Positions 48,161-62,613 of a DNA stretch of 64,000 nucleotides are shown piece by piece. The notes beneath the pieces are model-generated. The model ran no database searches. It was not told where the DNA came from and saw only the letters and a list, made by a program, of their open reading frames with translations. This stretch comes from Pseudomonas sp. J452 (lineage in GTDB: Bacteria; Pseudomonadota; Gammaproteobacteria; Pseudomonadales; Pseudomonadaceae): NCBI RefSeq assembly GCF_024666525.1, contig NZ_CP088294.1, positions 3,782,001-3,846,000 of the forward strand, read 5' to 3'. Position 1 is the stretch's first letter. The number at the start of each line of letters is the position of its first letter. The position numbers were made by a program, and so were the translations under genes.

Positions 48161-48417
48161 GGGATGACTCGCGATTGTCCGTTGTGTGGTGTTGGTTCTT
48201 CCCTGCGCCCGCAAAAGCTTCTAACGAGCTGTTGCGCGGGCTGAGGCGAGGCAGCTGCCCCGGCTTGAACTGCCTGAGGCAGCGACAAAGCGCTGCAAGG
48301 CTAACACCGGACAAAGCCTGCGACCAAGGCTGGGCTGGCAAGAAATTGCGCAGGATGCCAACCCGGTCGAACAACCCAAGAGGCCAACAGGCGCGAGCAG
48401 ATGCCCGTGCGACGGGA

Positions 48418-49500
48418 TCAGTCGCGCTTGTCTTCGCTGATCATGGAAACGGCCTGCACGGACTCCTTCGGCTCACTGCTGACCCAGTCGCCAAGCAGGC
48501 TGAACGCCACGGCCAGCAGGGTCGGACCGAGAAACAGGCCCATGAAGCCGAAGGCCAGGATGCCGCCGAACACACCGAGCAGCACCACCACCAGCGGCAG
48601 GTTGCCACCGCGGCTGATCAGGTAGGGCTTGAGCACGTTGTCCACACCGCTGATGACGAACATACCCCAGAGACCGAGGAACACCGCAAAGCCGTACTGG
48701 CCCTGGCTGACCAGCCAGGCCGTGGCCGGTATCCACACCAGCGGCGGGCCCATGGGGATCAGGCTGAGCACGAAGGTGATGATGGCCAGCACCAGGGCAC
48801 CGGGTACCCCAGCGATATAGAAACCGATCAATCCCAGCAGCGCCTGGGCCGCTGCGGTGCCAATCACCCCGTTGACCACCCGCTGCACGGTACCGGCAAC
48901 CAGCTCCTGGTAATGATCGGCACGATCACCGATCAGGCGCTGCAGCATGCTTTTCACGAAAGCCGCCATGCGCGGGCCATCGCGATAGAAAAAAAACACC
49001 AGCACCAGGCTCAGTGCCAGCTCGAGCATGCCGCCACCGACCTGCGCGCTGCGCGCCAGCAGCCAGTTGCCGACCTGGCCCAGGTAGGGGCGGATGGCAG
49101 TGAACAGGGCCACGCCCTCCTCGTCGATGCGGTTCCACACCCCGACCAGGCGCTCGCCCACCAGCGGCAGATTGCCCAGCCATTGTGGCGGGTCCGGCAG
49201 GCCATCGACCTGGAAGCCTTTGAACAGCTCAGTTGCATCACGGATATGGTCGGCCAGGTTGAAGCCCAGCCAGACCAGCGGCACCGCCACCAGCACCATC
49301 CAGCAGGCGGTGAGAATGGCGGCGGCGGTGTTTTCCCGGCCATTCAGCGCCCGCGTCAGCAGCCGCATCAGCGGCCAGCTGGCGAAGGCCAGTACGGCAG
49401 CCCAGAACAGCGCCGAGAAGAACGGTGCCAACACCCAGGCGCAGGCACCGAGCAACACCAGCAGGAGGATCTGTACCAGCAGGCGATCATTGTTGAGCAT
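48418..49500 (-). CDS. AI-2E/PerM-family transporter
   Basis: 360 residues with about eight membrane helices in the usual pattern: three near the N-terminus, a periplasmic segment with helices, then VFFFYRDG and the C-terminal LVFGILAFGFMGLFLGP-like block (here ILAFGFMGLFLGPTLL). The family includes the AI-2 exporter TqsA and PerM-like proteins of unknown substrate, so the substrate is not assigned. Confidence 0.88.
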   Translation of the reverse strand: MLNNDRLLVQILLLVLLGACAWVLAPFFSALFWAAVLAFASWPLMRLLTRALNGRENTAAAILTACWMVLVAVPLVWLGFNLADHIRDATELFKGFQVDGLPDPPQWLGNLPLVGERLVGVWNRIDEEGVALFTAIRPYLGQVGNWLLARSAQVGGGMLELALSLVLVFFFYRDGPRMAAFVKSMLQRLIGDRADHYQELVAGTVQRVVNGVIGTAAAQALLGLIGFYIAGVPGALVLAIITFVLSLIPMGPPLVWIPATAWLVSQGQYGFAVFLGLWGMFVISGVDNVLKPYLISRGGNLPLVVVLLGVFGGILAFGFMGLFLGPTLLAVAFSLLGDWVSSEPKESVQAVSMISEDKRD

Positions 49501-49558
49501 TGCAAAAGTCCTGCAAAAATATCTCGGTGAACCGCCAGGCGGTCCGACTGCACATTAT

Positions 49559-50362
49559 TCAGCGTAATTGTTGCAGCAGCAGGCCATCGGCCGTAGCCAT
49601 ACCCAGTTCCAGGCGGGTGGCACGCACGCCTTGCTCCTGCAGGGCCTTGATCCATGCTGCGGCGCTCGCCCCGGACAAACTGACTCGCAAGGTGCTGTCC
49701 AGGTTCAGGGTCCGCCCCAGCAATTCGCTCCAGATCTGATCCGGGGCACTCAGGTGCGGCAAGGCCAGCTCGCCATGCTCACGCAACTGGCGCAGTAAGG
49801 TAGCCGCCACCGGCAGCACGGCCGGCAATGGCGTGCTGGCATCCAGTTGTTCGGCATGCAGATAGCTGCGTCGATTACCGCGCGTAATACCGTACAAGGC
49901 CAGCAGGCTGTCCTGCTGCGGAGCGACCAGACGCAGCAGCAGATAGCTCTGGCGTTCTTCCGGGCCATACAGCTTGGCGTTATCGAAGATGTTGTTGGCC
50001 CAGAGGCTGCTGGAGCCGCACTCGCGGCCTTCGCACCAATACAGCAGCTGTGCGCCCTGCTCGAGCAAGGCATGGCGCGCCGCTGCGAGGGCCTCACGCG
50101 GCGGATGCTCGTCCGGCAAACGGTAGGTCAGCGCACGCAGGCGCCCTTCGGCCAGCACCTCGCGCTCCAGACGCAACTGGCTGCTGATGCGCTGCACCGC
50201 GCCCAGCGGGTAGCGCCTCTCCAGGCTGGCAACATCCTGATAGTCGACTATTTCGCTGCGCGCTGCGCGTGGCAGCACCTCGAGATCCTGGCTGCCCGGC
50301 ATATCGGCGGCCAACGCGGAGCCGCTCAGGCACAGCAGGTAAAAAGACAGTCTGGAAAGCAT
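49559..50362 (-). CDS. DUF4892 domain protein
   Basis: 267 residues with a signal peptide (SGSALAADM). The body has WCEGRECGSSSLWANNIF, with a Cys pair that may form a disulfide, and YGPEERQSYLLLRL. DUF4892 proteins are secreted or periplasmic pseudomonad proteins without known function. It is 7 bases downstream of the GST gene. Confidence 0.85.
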   Translation of the reverse strand: MLSRLSFYLLCLSGSALAADMPGSQDLEVLPRAARSEIVDYQDVASLERRYPLGAVQRISSQLRLEREVLAEGRLRALTYRLPDEHPPREALAAARHALLEQGAQLLYWCEGRECGSSSLWANNIFDNAKLYGPEERQSYLLLRLVAPQQDSLLALYGITRGNRRSYLHAEQLDASTPLPAVLPVAATLLRQLREHGELALPHLSAPDQIWSELLGRTLNLDSTLRVSLSGASAAAWIKALQEQGVRATRLELGMATADGLLLQQLR

Positions 50363-50369
50363 CCGGCCC

Positions 50370-51032
50370 TCAGCGTATCAGCATGGTCTGCGCAGTTTTC
50401 ACCACAGATTCTTCGTCACTTGCCCGCACGGGAACTTGCAGCCCGCGCTGCACTGCCGGGCGCGCCTCGATGGCCGCCATCCAGCGCTGCACGTGCGGCA
50501 GGCCATCGACGGCAACCCCGGCCCAGTCGTGCACCCGTACCCACGGATAGGTGGCGATATCGGCAATGCTGTAGTCACCGGCCAGGTATTCGGCTTCGCC
50601 CAAACGGGTGTCGAGCACTTCGTAGAGGCGCCGGGTTTCGTGCTGGTAGCGGTCGATGGCGCCTTGCAGTTTCTCCGGAAAATAGCGGAAGAATACGTTG
50701 GCCTGGCCCTGCATCGGCCCGATCCCGCCCATCTGCAACATCAGCCACTGGAGCACCCGCGAGCGGCCCTTGGCATCACTGGGCAGCAGTTGACCCGTCT
50801 TCTCGGCGAGGTAAATCAGGATGGCGCCGGACTCGAACACGGCAAAGTCATCGTTGCCTCTGTCGACAATCGCCGGGATGCGTCCGTTGGGGTTGATGGC
50901 AAGGAACTCGGGGGCCTTCTGCTCCTTCTTGTCGAAGGATAAGGCATGCACCCGGTAGGCCAGGCCCAGCTCCTCGAGGGCGATGGAGGCCTTGTGGCCA
51001 TTGGGTGTCGCAGCGGTGTAGAGATCGATCAT
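50370..51032 (-). CDS. Glutathione S-transferase (Nu-class, YfcG-like)
   Basis: 220 residues from ATG 51032, with AGGGAAG upstream. [17 protein letters not shown] is the Nu-class start (TPNG instead of a Ser/Tyr), followed by [15 protein letters not shown], the glutathione-binding block. This class has disulfide reductase activity. It lies between the DUF4892 gene and a hydrolase pair on the same strand. Confidence 0.9.
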   Translation of the reverse strand: MIDLYTAATPNGHKASIALEELGLAYRVHALSFDKKEQKAPEFLAINPNGRIPAIVDRGNDDFAVFESGAILIYLAEKTGQLLPSDAKGRSRVLQWLMLQMGGIGPMQGQANVFFRYFPEKLQGAIDRYQHETRRLYEVLDTRLGEAEYLAGDYSIADIATYPWVRVHDWAGVAVDGLPHVQRWMAAIEARPAVQRGLQVPVRASDEESVVKTAQTMLIR

Positions 51033-51082
51033 GCGCACTTCCCTGAACAATCTGCCCAGCCTCGGCAGTTGCAGGGGTCAAG

Positions 51083-51946
51083 TCAAGTCGCAGCGAAGAA
51101 TCGATTGAAACAGTCTGCAACTTGCTGCGCACCCTCCTCGTCGTTCAGGTGCAGGTGATGGCCGCCAGGCAAGGTATGCACATCAAAATCACGCCCTTCG
51201 AGCAGGCTGGCAATCCGCGGCTCGACCGCCATTTGTCCCTGCGCGGCCAACACCAGGCTGACCGGGCACTGCACGCTACGCACGAACTCCTCGACATGGG
51301 CGAAGGTCAGGCGCATCACCGAGGGCAAGGTCAGGCGGATATCGGTACGCCAGGTATAACCGCCCGGCACCGGCTCCAGACCACGCTGAGCGAGCAGTTC
51401 GGCGGCGTCACGGCTCACCGCGACCACGCCCTGCATGCGCGCCTGTACTGCGCGGTCCAGATCGACGTACACCGGCTTGCGTTTGTTGCGTACCGCCAGG
51501 CGCGCACGCAACGCATCGCCCAGGCGCTTGGGCGCGCCATCTGCCTCGCCAGTGAAGGGAATCAGGCCGTCGATCAATGCCAGGCGTTCGATGCGCTCCG
51601 GCACCGCGGCAGCCAGCAGGGTCGAGATGATGCCGCCGAGGGAATGGCCCATCAGGCTGAAACGCTGCCAGCCGAGCTGCTCGGCCACCAGCAGTACATC
51701 CTCCAGGTACTCCCACATGCTGTAGCTGGAGTTGCTGGCGTAGTGCCCGGAGTGGCCGTGACCGGGGAAGTCCAGGGCGACGATGCGCAGCCCGTGCAGC
51801 TTGGGCGCCAGGCGCGCATAGGTCATGGCGTTGTCCAGCCAGCCATGCAGGGCGATCACCGGGATGCCGTCCTCGGGGCCGAACAGGTGTGCGGCCAGGT
51901 CGACATGCGGCAGGCTGAAACGGGTTTCCTCGACGCTGAAGGTCAT
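51083..51946 (-). CDS. Alpha/beta hydrolase
   Basis: 287 residues. The nucleophile elbow is GHSLGG, the oxyanion HGWLDN, and the catalytic His is in PGGHHLHL. It overlaps the upstream hydrolase gene by 4 bases (ATGA). The substrate is unknown. The two hydrolases could act in one pathway. Confidence 0.88.
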   Translation of the reverse strand: MTFSVEETRFSLPHVDLAAHLFGPEDGIPVIALHGWLDNAMTYARLAPKLHGLRIVALDFPGHGHSGHYASNSSYSMWEYLEDVLLVAEQLGWQRFSLMGHSLGGIISTLLAAAVPERIERLALIDGLIPFTGEADGAPKRLGDALRARLAVRNKRKPVYVDLDRAVQARMQGVVAVSRDAAELLAQRGLEPVPGGYTWRTDIRLTLPSVMRLTFAHVEEFVRSVQCPVSLVLAAQGQMAVEPRIASLLEGRDFDVHTLPGGHHLHLNDEEGAQQVADCFNRFFAAT

Positions 51947-52749
51947 GCGCTGCGCTCCATAGTCTGGCCCTGCCAGCGGCTGAACAGTTCGCGCAGCAGG
52001 CGTGCAGTGTCCTGCGGGCGTTCCAGGGGGAACATGTGCCCGCCCGGCATGTTGTGGTACTCACCCTGCGGCACGCGGTTGACCAATCGTGCATGGTGCG
52101 CCAGCACCACCCTGCTCTGCCGACCGCGCACCAGGGCCAGCGGCACCTGCAACTGCTGCGGGCGGCCCGGACTGGTGTGCGGCACGCTGCGGTAGATGCT
52201 GATCTCGGTGGCCGGGTCGAAGCGCAGGCGCAGGCCGCTCTGGTCAGTGCGCAGGCCATGCTGCACATAGGCATCCAGGCATTCCGGATCGAAACGGCTG
52301 AACAGCGTCTTGCCGGCAAAGTAGCTGTGCGCCTCGGCGCTATCCTCGAATACCTCGCGGCGGCCCACGGTGCGCCCGGCCGGGGTGATCCGGTCGATGA
52401 AGCCGAAGCGTTTGGCGGCGCGGATCACCAGTTGGTCGACACGGGTCAGCAACGGTGAGTCGAGCATCACCACGCCGCGATACAGATCCGGCCGGCGCAG
52501 CGCCGCATGGTAGTGCAGCACCCCGCCGAGGGAATGGCCGACACCCCAGACCGGTTGCTGCTGGGCTTCGAGGTGCGCGATCAATTCATCGACCAGGTTC
52601 TGCCAGTTGTCATCCACCGGAAAGCGCGGATCGTGGCCGTGCTGTTCCAGATACTGCACCTGGTAATCCGGCGCCAGAGCGGCGAACAGTTTGCCGTAGG
52701 TGGCGGAGGGAAAACCGTTAGCGTGGGCGAAGAACACGGATTGCGACAT
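51943..52749 (-). CDS. Alpha/beta hydrolase
   Basis: 268 residues from ATG 52749 (MSQSVFFAHANGFPS); ATG 52773 is possible. Nucleophile elbow GHSLGGV and catalytic His in MPGGHMFPLE. It is translationally coupled to the next hydrolase. The substrate is unknown. Its upstream neighbour brnQ is on the same strand. Confidence 0.87.
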   Translation of the reverse strand: MSQSVFFAHANGFPSATYGKLFAALAPDYQVQYLEQHGHDPRFPVDDNWQNLVDELIAHLEAQQQPVWGVGHSLGGVLHYHAALRRPDLYRGVVMLDSPLLTRVDQLVIRAAKRFGFIDRITPAGRTVGRREVFEDSAEAHSYFAGKTLFSRFDPECLDAYVQHGLRTDQSGLRLRFDPATEISIYRSVPHTSPGRPQQLQVPLALVRGRQSRVVLAHHARLVNRVPQGEYHNMPGGHMFPLERPQDTARLLRELFSRWQGQTMERSA

Positions 52750-52885
52750 GACGGCGGGCTGCACGGGAAACATGCCTGAATTGTCCGGCAGTGCAGGCCA
52801 GGCAGCAATCGGCGATCCGTCGTAGATGGGTGGCACAACGGCCAAAAAACAGCAGCGACGCGCCAGAAGGCGCGTCGCAGAGAGG

Positions 52886-54199
52886 TTAGCAGGCTTCTGG
52901 CTGCGCTTCGCCGCGCATCCTGTCTGCAACCGCCGCCAGCAGCAGAGTCAGCGCTACCGGCACCACCCAGCCCAGCCCCTGCGCCGCCAACGGCAGCTGG
53001 GCGAGGAAGCCCGGCAGCAGCGCCTTGAAGCCGGCGGCACTGATTGCATCCGCCAGGCCGAACAGCAGGGTCACCAGCATCACCGGGATGAACACCCGCG
53101 GCGCCGAGTTCCAGAAGCGGCTGAGCAGACTCAGGCCGATCAGCACAATGGCCAGCGGATACAGACCGACCAGCACCGGTACCGACACGCTGATCAGTTG
53201 CGACAGCCCCTGGTTGGACACCAGTAGGCTGAACAGACCGAACGCCAGTACCACCTTGCGATAAGACACCGGCAGCAGCTCGCTGAAGTACTCGCCACAG
53301 GCGGTCAGCAGGCCCACGGCAGTGGTCAGGCAGGCCAGGGTGATGACCACGGCCAGCAGCAGGCTGCCCGGCGTGCCGAAGGTGAACTGCACATAGGCGG
53401 TGAGAATCTGCACACCGTTCTGCGCATCGCCGGCAATGCCCTGGCTGGTGGCGCCGAGGTAGAACAGCGACAGGTAGACCAGCGACAGACCGGTAGCGGC
53501 GATCAGGCCGGCGATCACCGAGTAGCGCGTGACCAGGCGGCTGTCGGTCACTCCGCGGCCGCGGATCGCAGTGGCGATGACGATGCCGAACACCAGCGCG
53601 CCGAGGGTATCCATGGTCAGGTAGCCCTGCAGGAAGCCCTGCACCAGTGGCATCGCCTGATAGTCGGCATTGCTCTGGCCGATCGCACCGGCCGGCGCCA
53701 GCAGCGCCGCACCACCGAGGACCAGCAATGCAGCGAGCAACACCGGGGTAATGTATTTGCCGATGCGGTCGACCAGTTGCCCGGGGTTCAGCGAGAGGAA
53801 CAGCACCACGGCGAAATAGGCGGCGCTGTAGATCATCAGCGCCAGTTCACTGTTGCCACTGAACGGCGCCACGCCCATTTCGAACGAGACCACGGCGGTA
53901 CGTGGCGTGGCGAACAGCGGGCCGATGGCCAGATAGACCGCCACAGCGAACAGCGTGCCGGCCTTGCGTCCGAGTGGCGCAGTGAGGTTGGCCATGCCAC
54001 CGCCGACGCGGGCCAGGGCGACCACGGTGAGCAGCGGCAAGCCGACGCCGGTCAGCAGGAAACCGAGGGCGGCGGACCAGAGGTTCTCCCCAGCGGCCAT
54101 ACCAGCGCTGGGTGGGAAGATGATGTTGCCGGCCCCGAGGAACAGGGCAAACGTCATGAAGCCAAGGGCCAGGAGATCGGGGCCTTTCAAACGGGTCAT
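52886..54199 (-). CDS. brnQ: Branched-chain amino acid:cation symporter
   Basis: 437 residues, the exact length of Pseudomonas BraB/BraZ, with about twelve membrane helices. It starts MTRLKGPDLLALGFMTFALF. GAGNIIFPPSAGMAAG is the conserved first-helix block. It takes up leucine, isoleucine and valine with Na+ or H+. The upstream 246 bp (54200-54445) have no gene and should hold the promoter, but I see no specific box. Confidence 0.93.
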   Translation of the reverse strand: MTRLKGPDLLALGFMTFALFLGAGNIIFPPSAGMAAGENLWSAALGFLLTGVGLPLLTVVALARVGGGMANLTAPLGRKAGTLFAVAVYLAIGPLFATPRTAVVSFEMGVAPFSGNSELALMIYSAAYFAVVLFLSLNPGQLVDRIGKYITPVLLAALLVLGGAALLAPAGAIGQSNADYQAMPLVQGFLQGYLTMDTLGALVFGIVIATAIRGRGVTDSRLVTRYSVIAGLIAATGLSLVYLSLFYLGATSQGIAGDAQNGVQILTAYVQFTFGTPGSLLLAVVITLACLTTAVGLLTACGEYFSELLPVSYRKVVLAFGLFSLLVSNQGLSQLISVSVPVLVGLYPLAIVLIGLSLLSRFWNSAPRVFIPVMLVTLLFGLADAISAAGFKALLPGFLAQLPLAAQGLGWVVPVALTLLLAAVADRMRGEAQPEAC

Positions 54200-54445
54200 A
54201 GCGGGAAGTACCAAGCTGGAAAACAGGGAGAAAACGCAGGTTTCCTTTGAGTTCAGGAAGCGTGCAGCGCCCGGTTCAGGCGATTCACAGGTACCCGCCG
54301 CCAGCCCTTGTGGAGCCTCGCCGGGATATATAGTTGCAAGCCTAACGATTTTAACGATAGACCGCGTCTGGCAACGGTCGGGCTGTCGATCGGACGCAAC
54401 AATCTGTCGCCCCGACACAAATTTCTGATCGAATCGACAGCAATA

Positions 54446-54475
54446 AAAAAGGCCACCCGAAGGTGGCCTCTTTTA
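54446..54475 (-). terminator. Terminator of the suc operon
   Basis: GGCCACC-CGAA-GGTGGCC with a six-base T run on the minus strand, just downstream of sucD. It ends the sdh-suc cluster. Confidence 0.92.
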
Positions 54476-54488
54476 GATCAAGAACGCC

Positions 54489-56542
<2,054 letters not shown>

Positions 56543-56704
56543 GCTTATCTACCGTTCTTCGTTTAGGTATTGCGCATTCGGCGCTGCGCTCGAAGGCGCC
56601 GCGCCACCTGTGACTGCTCTGGTTAGCAGTCCTGGCGGACATTCCTGCAACACACCGTGTGGGGCTGCCGCGGGCCGTACGCCATGGTTCTTTCCTGCGT
56701 TTGA

Positions 56705-56726
56705 GCGTCTGGCCAAGGCCAGACGC
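56705..56726. other. Hairpin after lpd
   Basis: GCGTCTGGCC-AA-GGCCAGACGC is a perfect 10-bp stem 19 bases downstream of the lpd stop. There is no T run. The rest of 56543-56744 shows no gene. Confidence 0.7.
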
Positions 56727-56744
56727 CGCATGCTCTGGTGGTAC

Positions 56745-58184
<1,440 letters not shown>

Positions 58185-58207
58185 TCATTCCTTCTCGGAT
58201 AAAACCG

Positions 58208-58230
58208 GGCAGTCCCTTGTGAGGACTGCC
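58208..58230. other. Hairpin between sucB and lpd
   Basis: GGCAGTCC and GGACTGCC pair across CTTGTGA. It falls between the sucB stop and the lpd start and has no T run. Confidence 0.6.
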
Positions 58231-58248
58231 GCGTGCACAGCAGCGGGA

Positions 58249-59466
<1,218 letters not shown>

Positions 59467-59499
59467 TCTGAGTGTTTCCTTAAATTCGTTTTCTTCAAG

Positions 59500-59525
59500 G
59501 AGGCGACGGCCCGTGCCGTCGCCTC
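59500..59525. other. Hairpin between sucA and sucB
   Basis: GAGGCGACGGC-CCGT-GCCGTCGCCTC, a perfect 11-bp stem in the 73-bp gap, without a T run. It may act in mRNA stability or processing. Confidence 0.7.
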
Positions 59526-59539
59526 GCTACGCGAAGGCG

Positions 59540-62371
59540 TTAAACAGTAAAGGCGTCCTGCAGCAGTTTTTCCTGCTGCTCGGCGTGCAACGAGGCATAA
59601 CCGCAAGCCGGCGCAGCCGAGGCTTCGCGACCTGCGTACTCGAGGAACAGGGCCTTCTTGTGCGCAGAGGCAACACGACGCATGTGGTGCTGGCTGCAAT
59701 ACCAGGCGCCCTGGTTCATCGGCTCTTCCTGACACCAGACGATATGCTTGAGGTTCTTGTACGGCGCCAGAACCTCGGCCAGATCGTCTTCCGGGAACGG
59801 ATAGAGCTGCTCGATGCGCACGATGGCGATCTCTTCGCGCCCTTCGGCACGGCGCTTGGCCAGCAGGTCGTAGTAGACCTTGCCGCTGCACAGCACGAGA
59901 CGCTCGACCTTCTTCGGATCGATCGTGTCGGTCTCTGGAATGACGGTCTGGAACGAGCCTTCGGCCAGATCTTCCAGGGTCGAGATGGCCAGCGGGTGGC
60001 GCAGCAGCGACTTGGGAGTCAGCACTACCAGCGGCTTGCGCAGCGGACGGATCACCTGGCGACGCAGCAGATGGTAGATCTGCGCCGGGGTGGTCGGTAC
60101 GCAGACCTGCATGTTGTGCTCGGCGCACAGCTGCAGGTAACGCTCCAGGCGTGCAGAGCTGTGTTCCGGACCCTGCCCTTCATAACCGTGCGGCAGCAAC
60201 ATGGTCAGGCCGCACAGACGGCCCCACTTGTGCTCGCCACTGGAAATGAACTGGTCGAACACCACCTGAGCGCCGTTGGCGAAGTCGCCGAACTGCGCTT
60301 CCCAGATCACCAGTGCGTTGGGCACGGTGGTCGAGTAGCCGTATTCGAAGGCCAGTACCGCCTCTTCGGAGAGGAAGGAGTCGTACAGGTCGAACTTCGG
60401 CTGGCCTTCGAACAGGTTCTGCAGCGGCAGGTAGGTGGTCGCGTCCTTCTGGTTGTGCAGCGCCGCATGGCGGTGCGAGAAGGTGCCGCGGCCAACGTCC
60501 TGACCGGTGATGCGCACCGGGTGACCGGCTTGCAGCAGCGTGGCGTAGGCCAGGTTCTCGGCGTAACCCCAGTTGATCGGCATGGCGCCGGCGGTCATCT
60601 TGACCCGGTCTTCCAGAACCTTGGCCACCTGGCGCTGCAGAACCAGGCCTTCCGGCAGCTCGAGCAGTTTGCCGGCCAGATCCTGCAGGGTCTTCAGATC
60701 GCAGCGGGTGTCGTGACGGGCAGTCCAGGCATGGCCCAGGTACGGGCGCCAGTCGACGAACAGCTCTTTGTTCGGCTCCTTGACCAGGCTCTTGACCACG
60801 TGCTGGCCATTGTCCAGCGCATTGCGGTACTCGTCGATTTTGGTCTGCACGCGCTCGAGGTCGAGGCGGCCGCCGTTGATCAGGCTTTCCGCATACAGCT
60901 CACGGGTAGTGCGCTGCTTGGCGATCTGCTGGTACATCAGCGGCTGGGTGCCGCTCGGCTCGTCGGCTTCGTTGTGGCCACGACGGCGGTAGCAGACCAG
61001 GTCGATGACCACGTCACGCTTGAACTGCATGCGGTAGTCGACGGCCAGCTGGGTGACGAACAGCACGGCTTCCGGATCATCGCCATTCACATGGAAGATC
61101 GGCGCCTGGATCATCTTCGCCACGTCGGTGCAGTACTCGGTGGAGCGCGAGTCTTCCGGACGGCTGGTGGTGAAGCCGACCTGGTTGTTGATCACCAGGT
61201 GGATGGTGCCGCCAGTCTTGTAGCCGCGGGTCTGCGACATCTGGAAGGTTTCCATGACCACGCCCTGACCGGCAAAAGCCGCGTCACCGTGGATGGAAAT
61301 CGGCAGTACGCTGTCGCCGTTCGGGTCGCTGCGGCGATCCTGACGGGCACGCACGGAACCCTCGACCACCGGAGAGACGATCTCCAGGTGCGACGGGTTG
61401 AACGCCAGTGCCAGGTGCACTTCGCCGCCCGGGGTCATGACGTTGGAGGAGAAACCCTGGTGGTACTTCACGTCACCGGAGGACAGACCATCGACCTTCT
61501 TGCCTTCGAACTCGTCGAACAGGTCGCGCGGGTTCTTGCCGAAGGTGTTGACCAGTACGTTGAGACGGCCGCGGTGGGCCATGCCGATGACGATTTCCTT
61601 GGTGCCGTAGGAACCGCTGCGCTGGATGATTTCGTCCAGCAGCGGAATCAGGCTCTCACCGCCTTCCAGACCGAAACGCTTGGTGCCCGGGTACTTGGTG
61701 CCCAGGTATTTTTCCAGGCCTTCGGCGGCGGTCAGCCGCTCAAGCAGGTGACCCTGCACTTCCACGGAGAATGCCGGGCGGCCGCGCACGCTTTCCAGAC
61801 GCTGCTGGAACCACTTGCGCTGCTCGGAATCGACGATGTGGGTGAACTCGGCGCCAATGGTGCGGCAATATGTCTGCTGCAACGCCTCGAAGATTTCCCG
61901 TAGAGTCGCCTCTTCCTTGCCGATATAAAGCTCACCAGTACGGAAGGTGGTGTCGAGGTCGGCGTTGGTCAGACCATAGTGGTTGACCGCCAGGTCAGCC
62001 GGAGCCGGACGCTGCCACAGACCCAACGGGTCGAGCGTCGCAGCCTGATGGCCACGCATGCGGTACGCCTGAATCAGACGCAGGACTTCGACCTGCTTCT
62101 TCTCGTGCTCGCTGCTGACACTGCCGGCGGAAACCGGTTGTGCGCGGCGCTGGTTCTTGGCCAGCAGCACGAAATGATCACGGACGGTCGAGTGCGAAAC
62201 GTCGGTGGCGGCATTGCCGTCAGTCGGCAATTTCTGGAAATAGGTGCGCCACTCTTCTGGCACAGCGTTGGGATCGTGCAGGTAGAGCTCATAGAGCTCT
62301 TCCACGTAGGCAGCGTTACCACCGGATAGGTGGGCACTGTCCCACATGCGCTGCATCACGCTTTCTTGCAT
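59540..62371 (-). CDS. sucA: 2-oxoglutarate dehydrogenase E1
   Basis: 943 residues. The N-terminus (SAHLSGGNAAYVEELYELY) and thiamine-diphosphate core HGDAAFAGQGVV and GMAHRGRLNVL are clear, with LLPHGYEGQGPEHSSARLER in the C-terminal half. It decarboxylates 2-oxoglutarate. GAGGGTG precedes ATG 62371. Confidence 0.97.
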   Translation of the reverse strand: MQESVMQRMWDSAHLSGGNAAYVEELYELYLHDPNAVPEEWRTYFQKLPTDGNAATDVSHSTVRDHFVLLAKNQRRAQPVSAGSVSSEHEKKQVEVLRLIQAYRMRGHQAATLDPLGLWQRPAPADLAVNHYGLTNADLDTTFRTGELYIGKEEATLREIFEALQQTYCRTIGAEFTHIVDSEQRKWFQQRLESVRGRPAFSVEVQGHLLERLTAAEGLEKYLGTKYPGTKRFGLEGGESLIPLLDEIIQRSGSYGTKEIVIGMAHRGRLNVLVNTFGKNPRDLFDEFEGKKVDGLSSGDVKYHQGFSSNVMTPGGEVHLALAFNPSHLEIVSPVVEGSVRARQDRRSDPNGDSVLPISIHGDAAFAGQGVVMETFQMSQTRGYKTGGTIHLVINNQVGFTTSRPEDSRSTEYCTDVAKMIQAPIFHVNGDDPEAVLFVTQLAVDYRMQFKRDVVIDLVCYRRRGHNEADEPSGTQPLMYQQIAKQRTTRELYAESLINGGRLDLERVQTKIDEYRNALDNGQHVVKSLVKEPNKELFVDWRPYLGHAWTARHDTRCDLKTLQDLAGKLLELPEGLVLQRQVAKVLEDRVKMTAGAMPINWGYAENLAYATLLQAGHPVRITGQDVGRGTFSHRHAALHNQKDATTYLPLQNLFEGQPKFDLYDSFLSEEAVLAFEYGYSTTVPNALVIWEAQFGDFANGAQVVFDQFISSGEHKWGRLCGLTMLLPHGYEGQGPEHSSARLERYLQLCAEHNMQVCVPTTPAQIYHLLRRQVIRPLRKPLVVLTPKSLLRHPLAISTLEDLAEGSFQTVIPETDTIDPKKVERLVLCSGKVYYDLLAKRRAEGREEIAIVRIEQLYPFPEDDLAEVLAPYKNLKHIVWCQEEPMNQGAWYCSQHHMRRVASAHKKALFLEYAGREASAAPACGYASLHAEQQEKLLQDAFTV

Positions 62372-62475
62372 GCTTGGTCACCCTCGGTAAGGGGACACCA
62401 CCGGCGTGGAGGCCGTAATTGAGGCTCAAAGTCCTGAAGCAGCGACGGGTAAGCCACTACGGATCCCGCAGATAG

Positions 62476-62593
62476 TCCGGGCACCAGCCCGGATGCCCCT
62501 GCTGGTCATCAAATTCTTTTCAAGTAAGAACCGCGGCTTTGTGAGCTGCGGTTCTGGTTTTACTGCGGCAGCGGAGTTACGCCGCCGCCGCAG
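62476..62593. other. Three consecutive hairpins between sdhB and sucA
   Basis: TCCGGGC-ACCA-GCCCGGA (62476-62493), AGAACCGC/GCGGTTCT (62527-62555) and CTGCGGCAGCGG with CCGCCGCCGCAG (62564-62593, one mismatch). None has a T run on the coding strand. The rest of 62372-62613 shows no gene. Confidence 0.7.
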
Positions 62594-62613
62594 GTATTAC
62601 GGGTAAAACTGAA

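Noticed and set aside
46541..48244. A 567-codon plus-strand open frame opposite the DUF945 gene
   Set aside because: The minus strand encodes a recognisable protein with an anchor helix; the plus-strand frame has no start context or domain.
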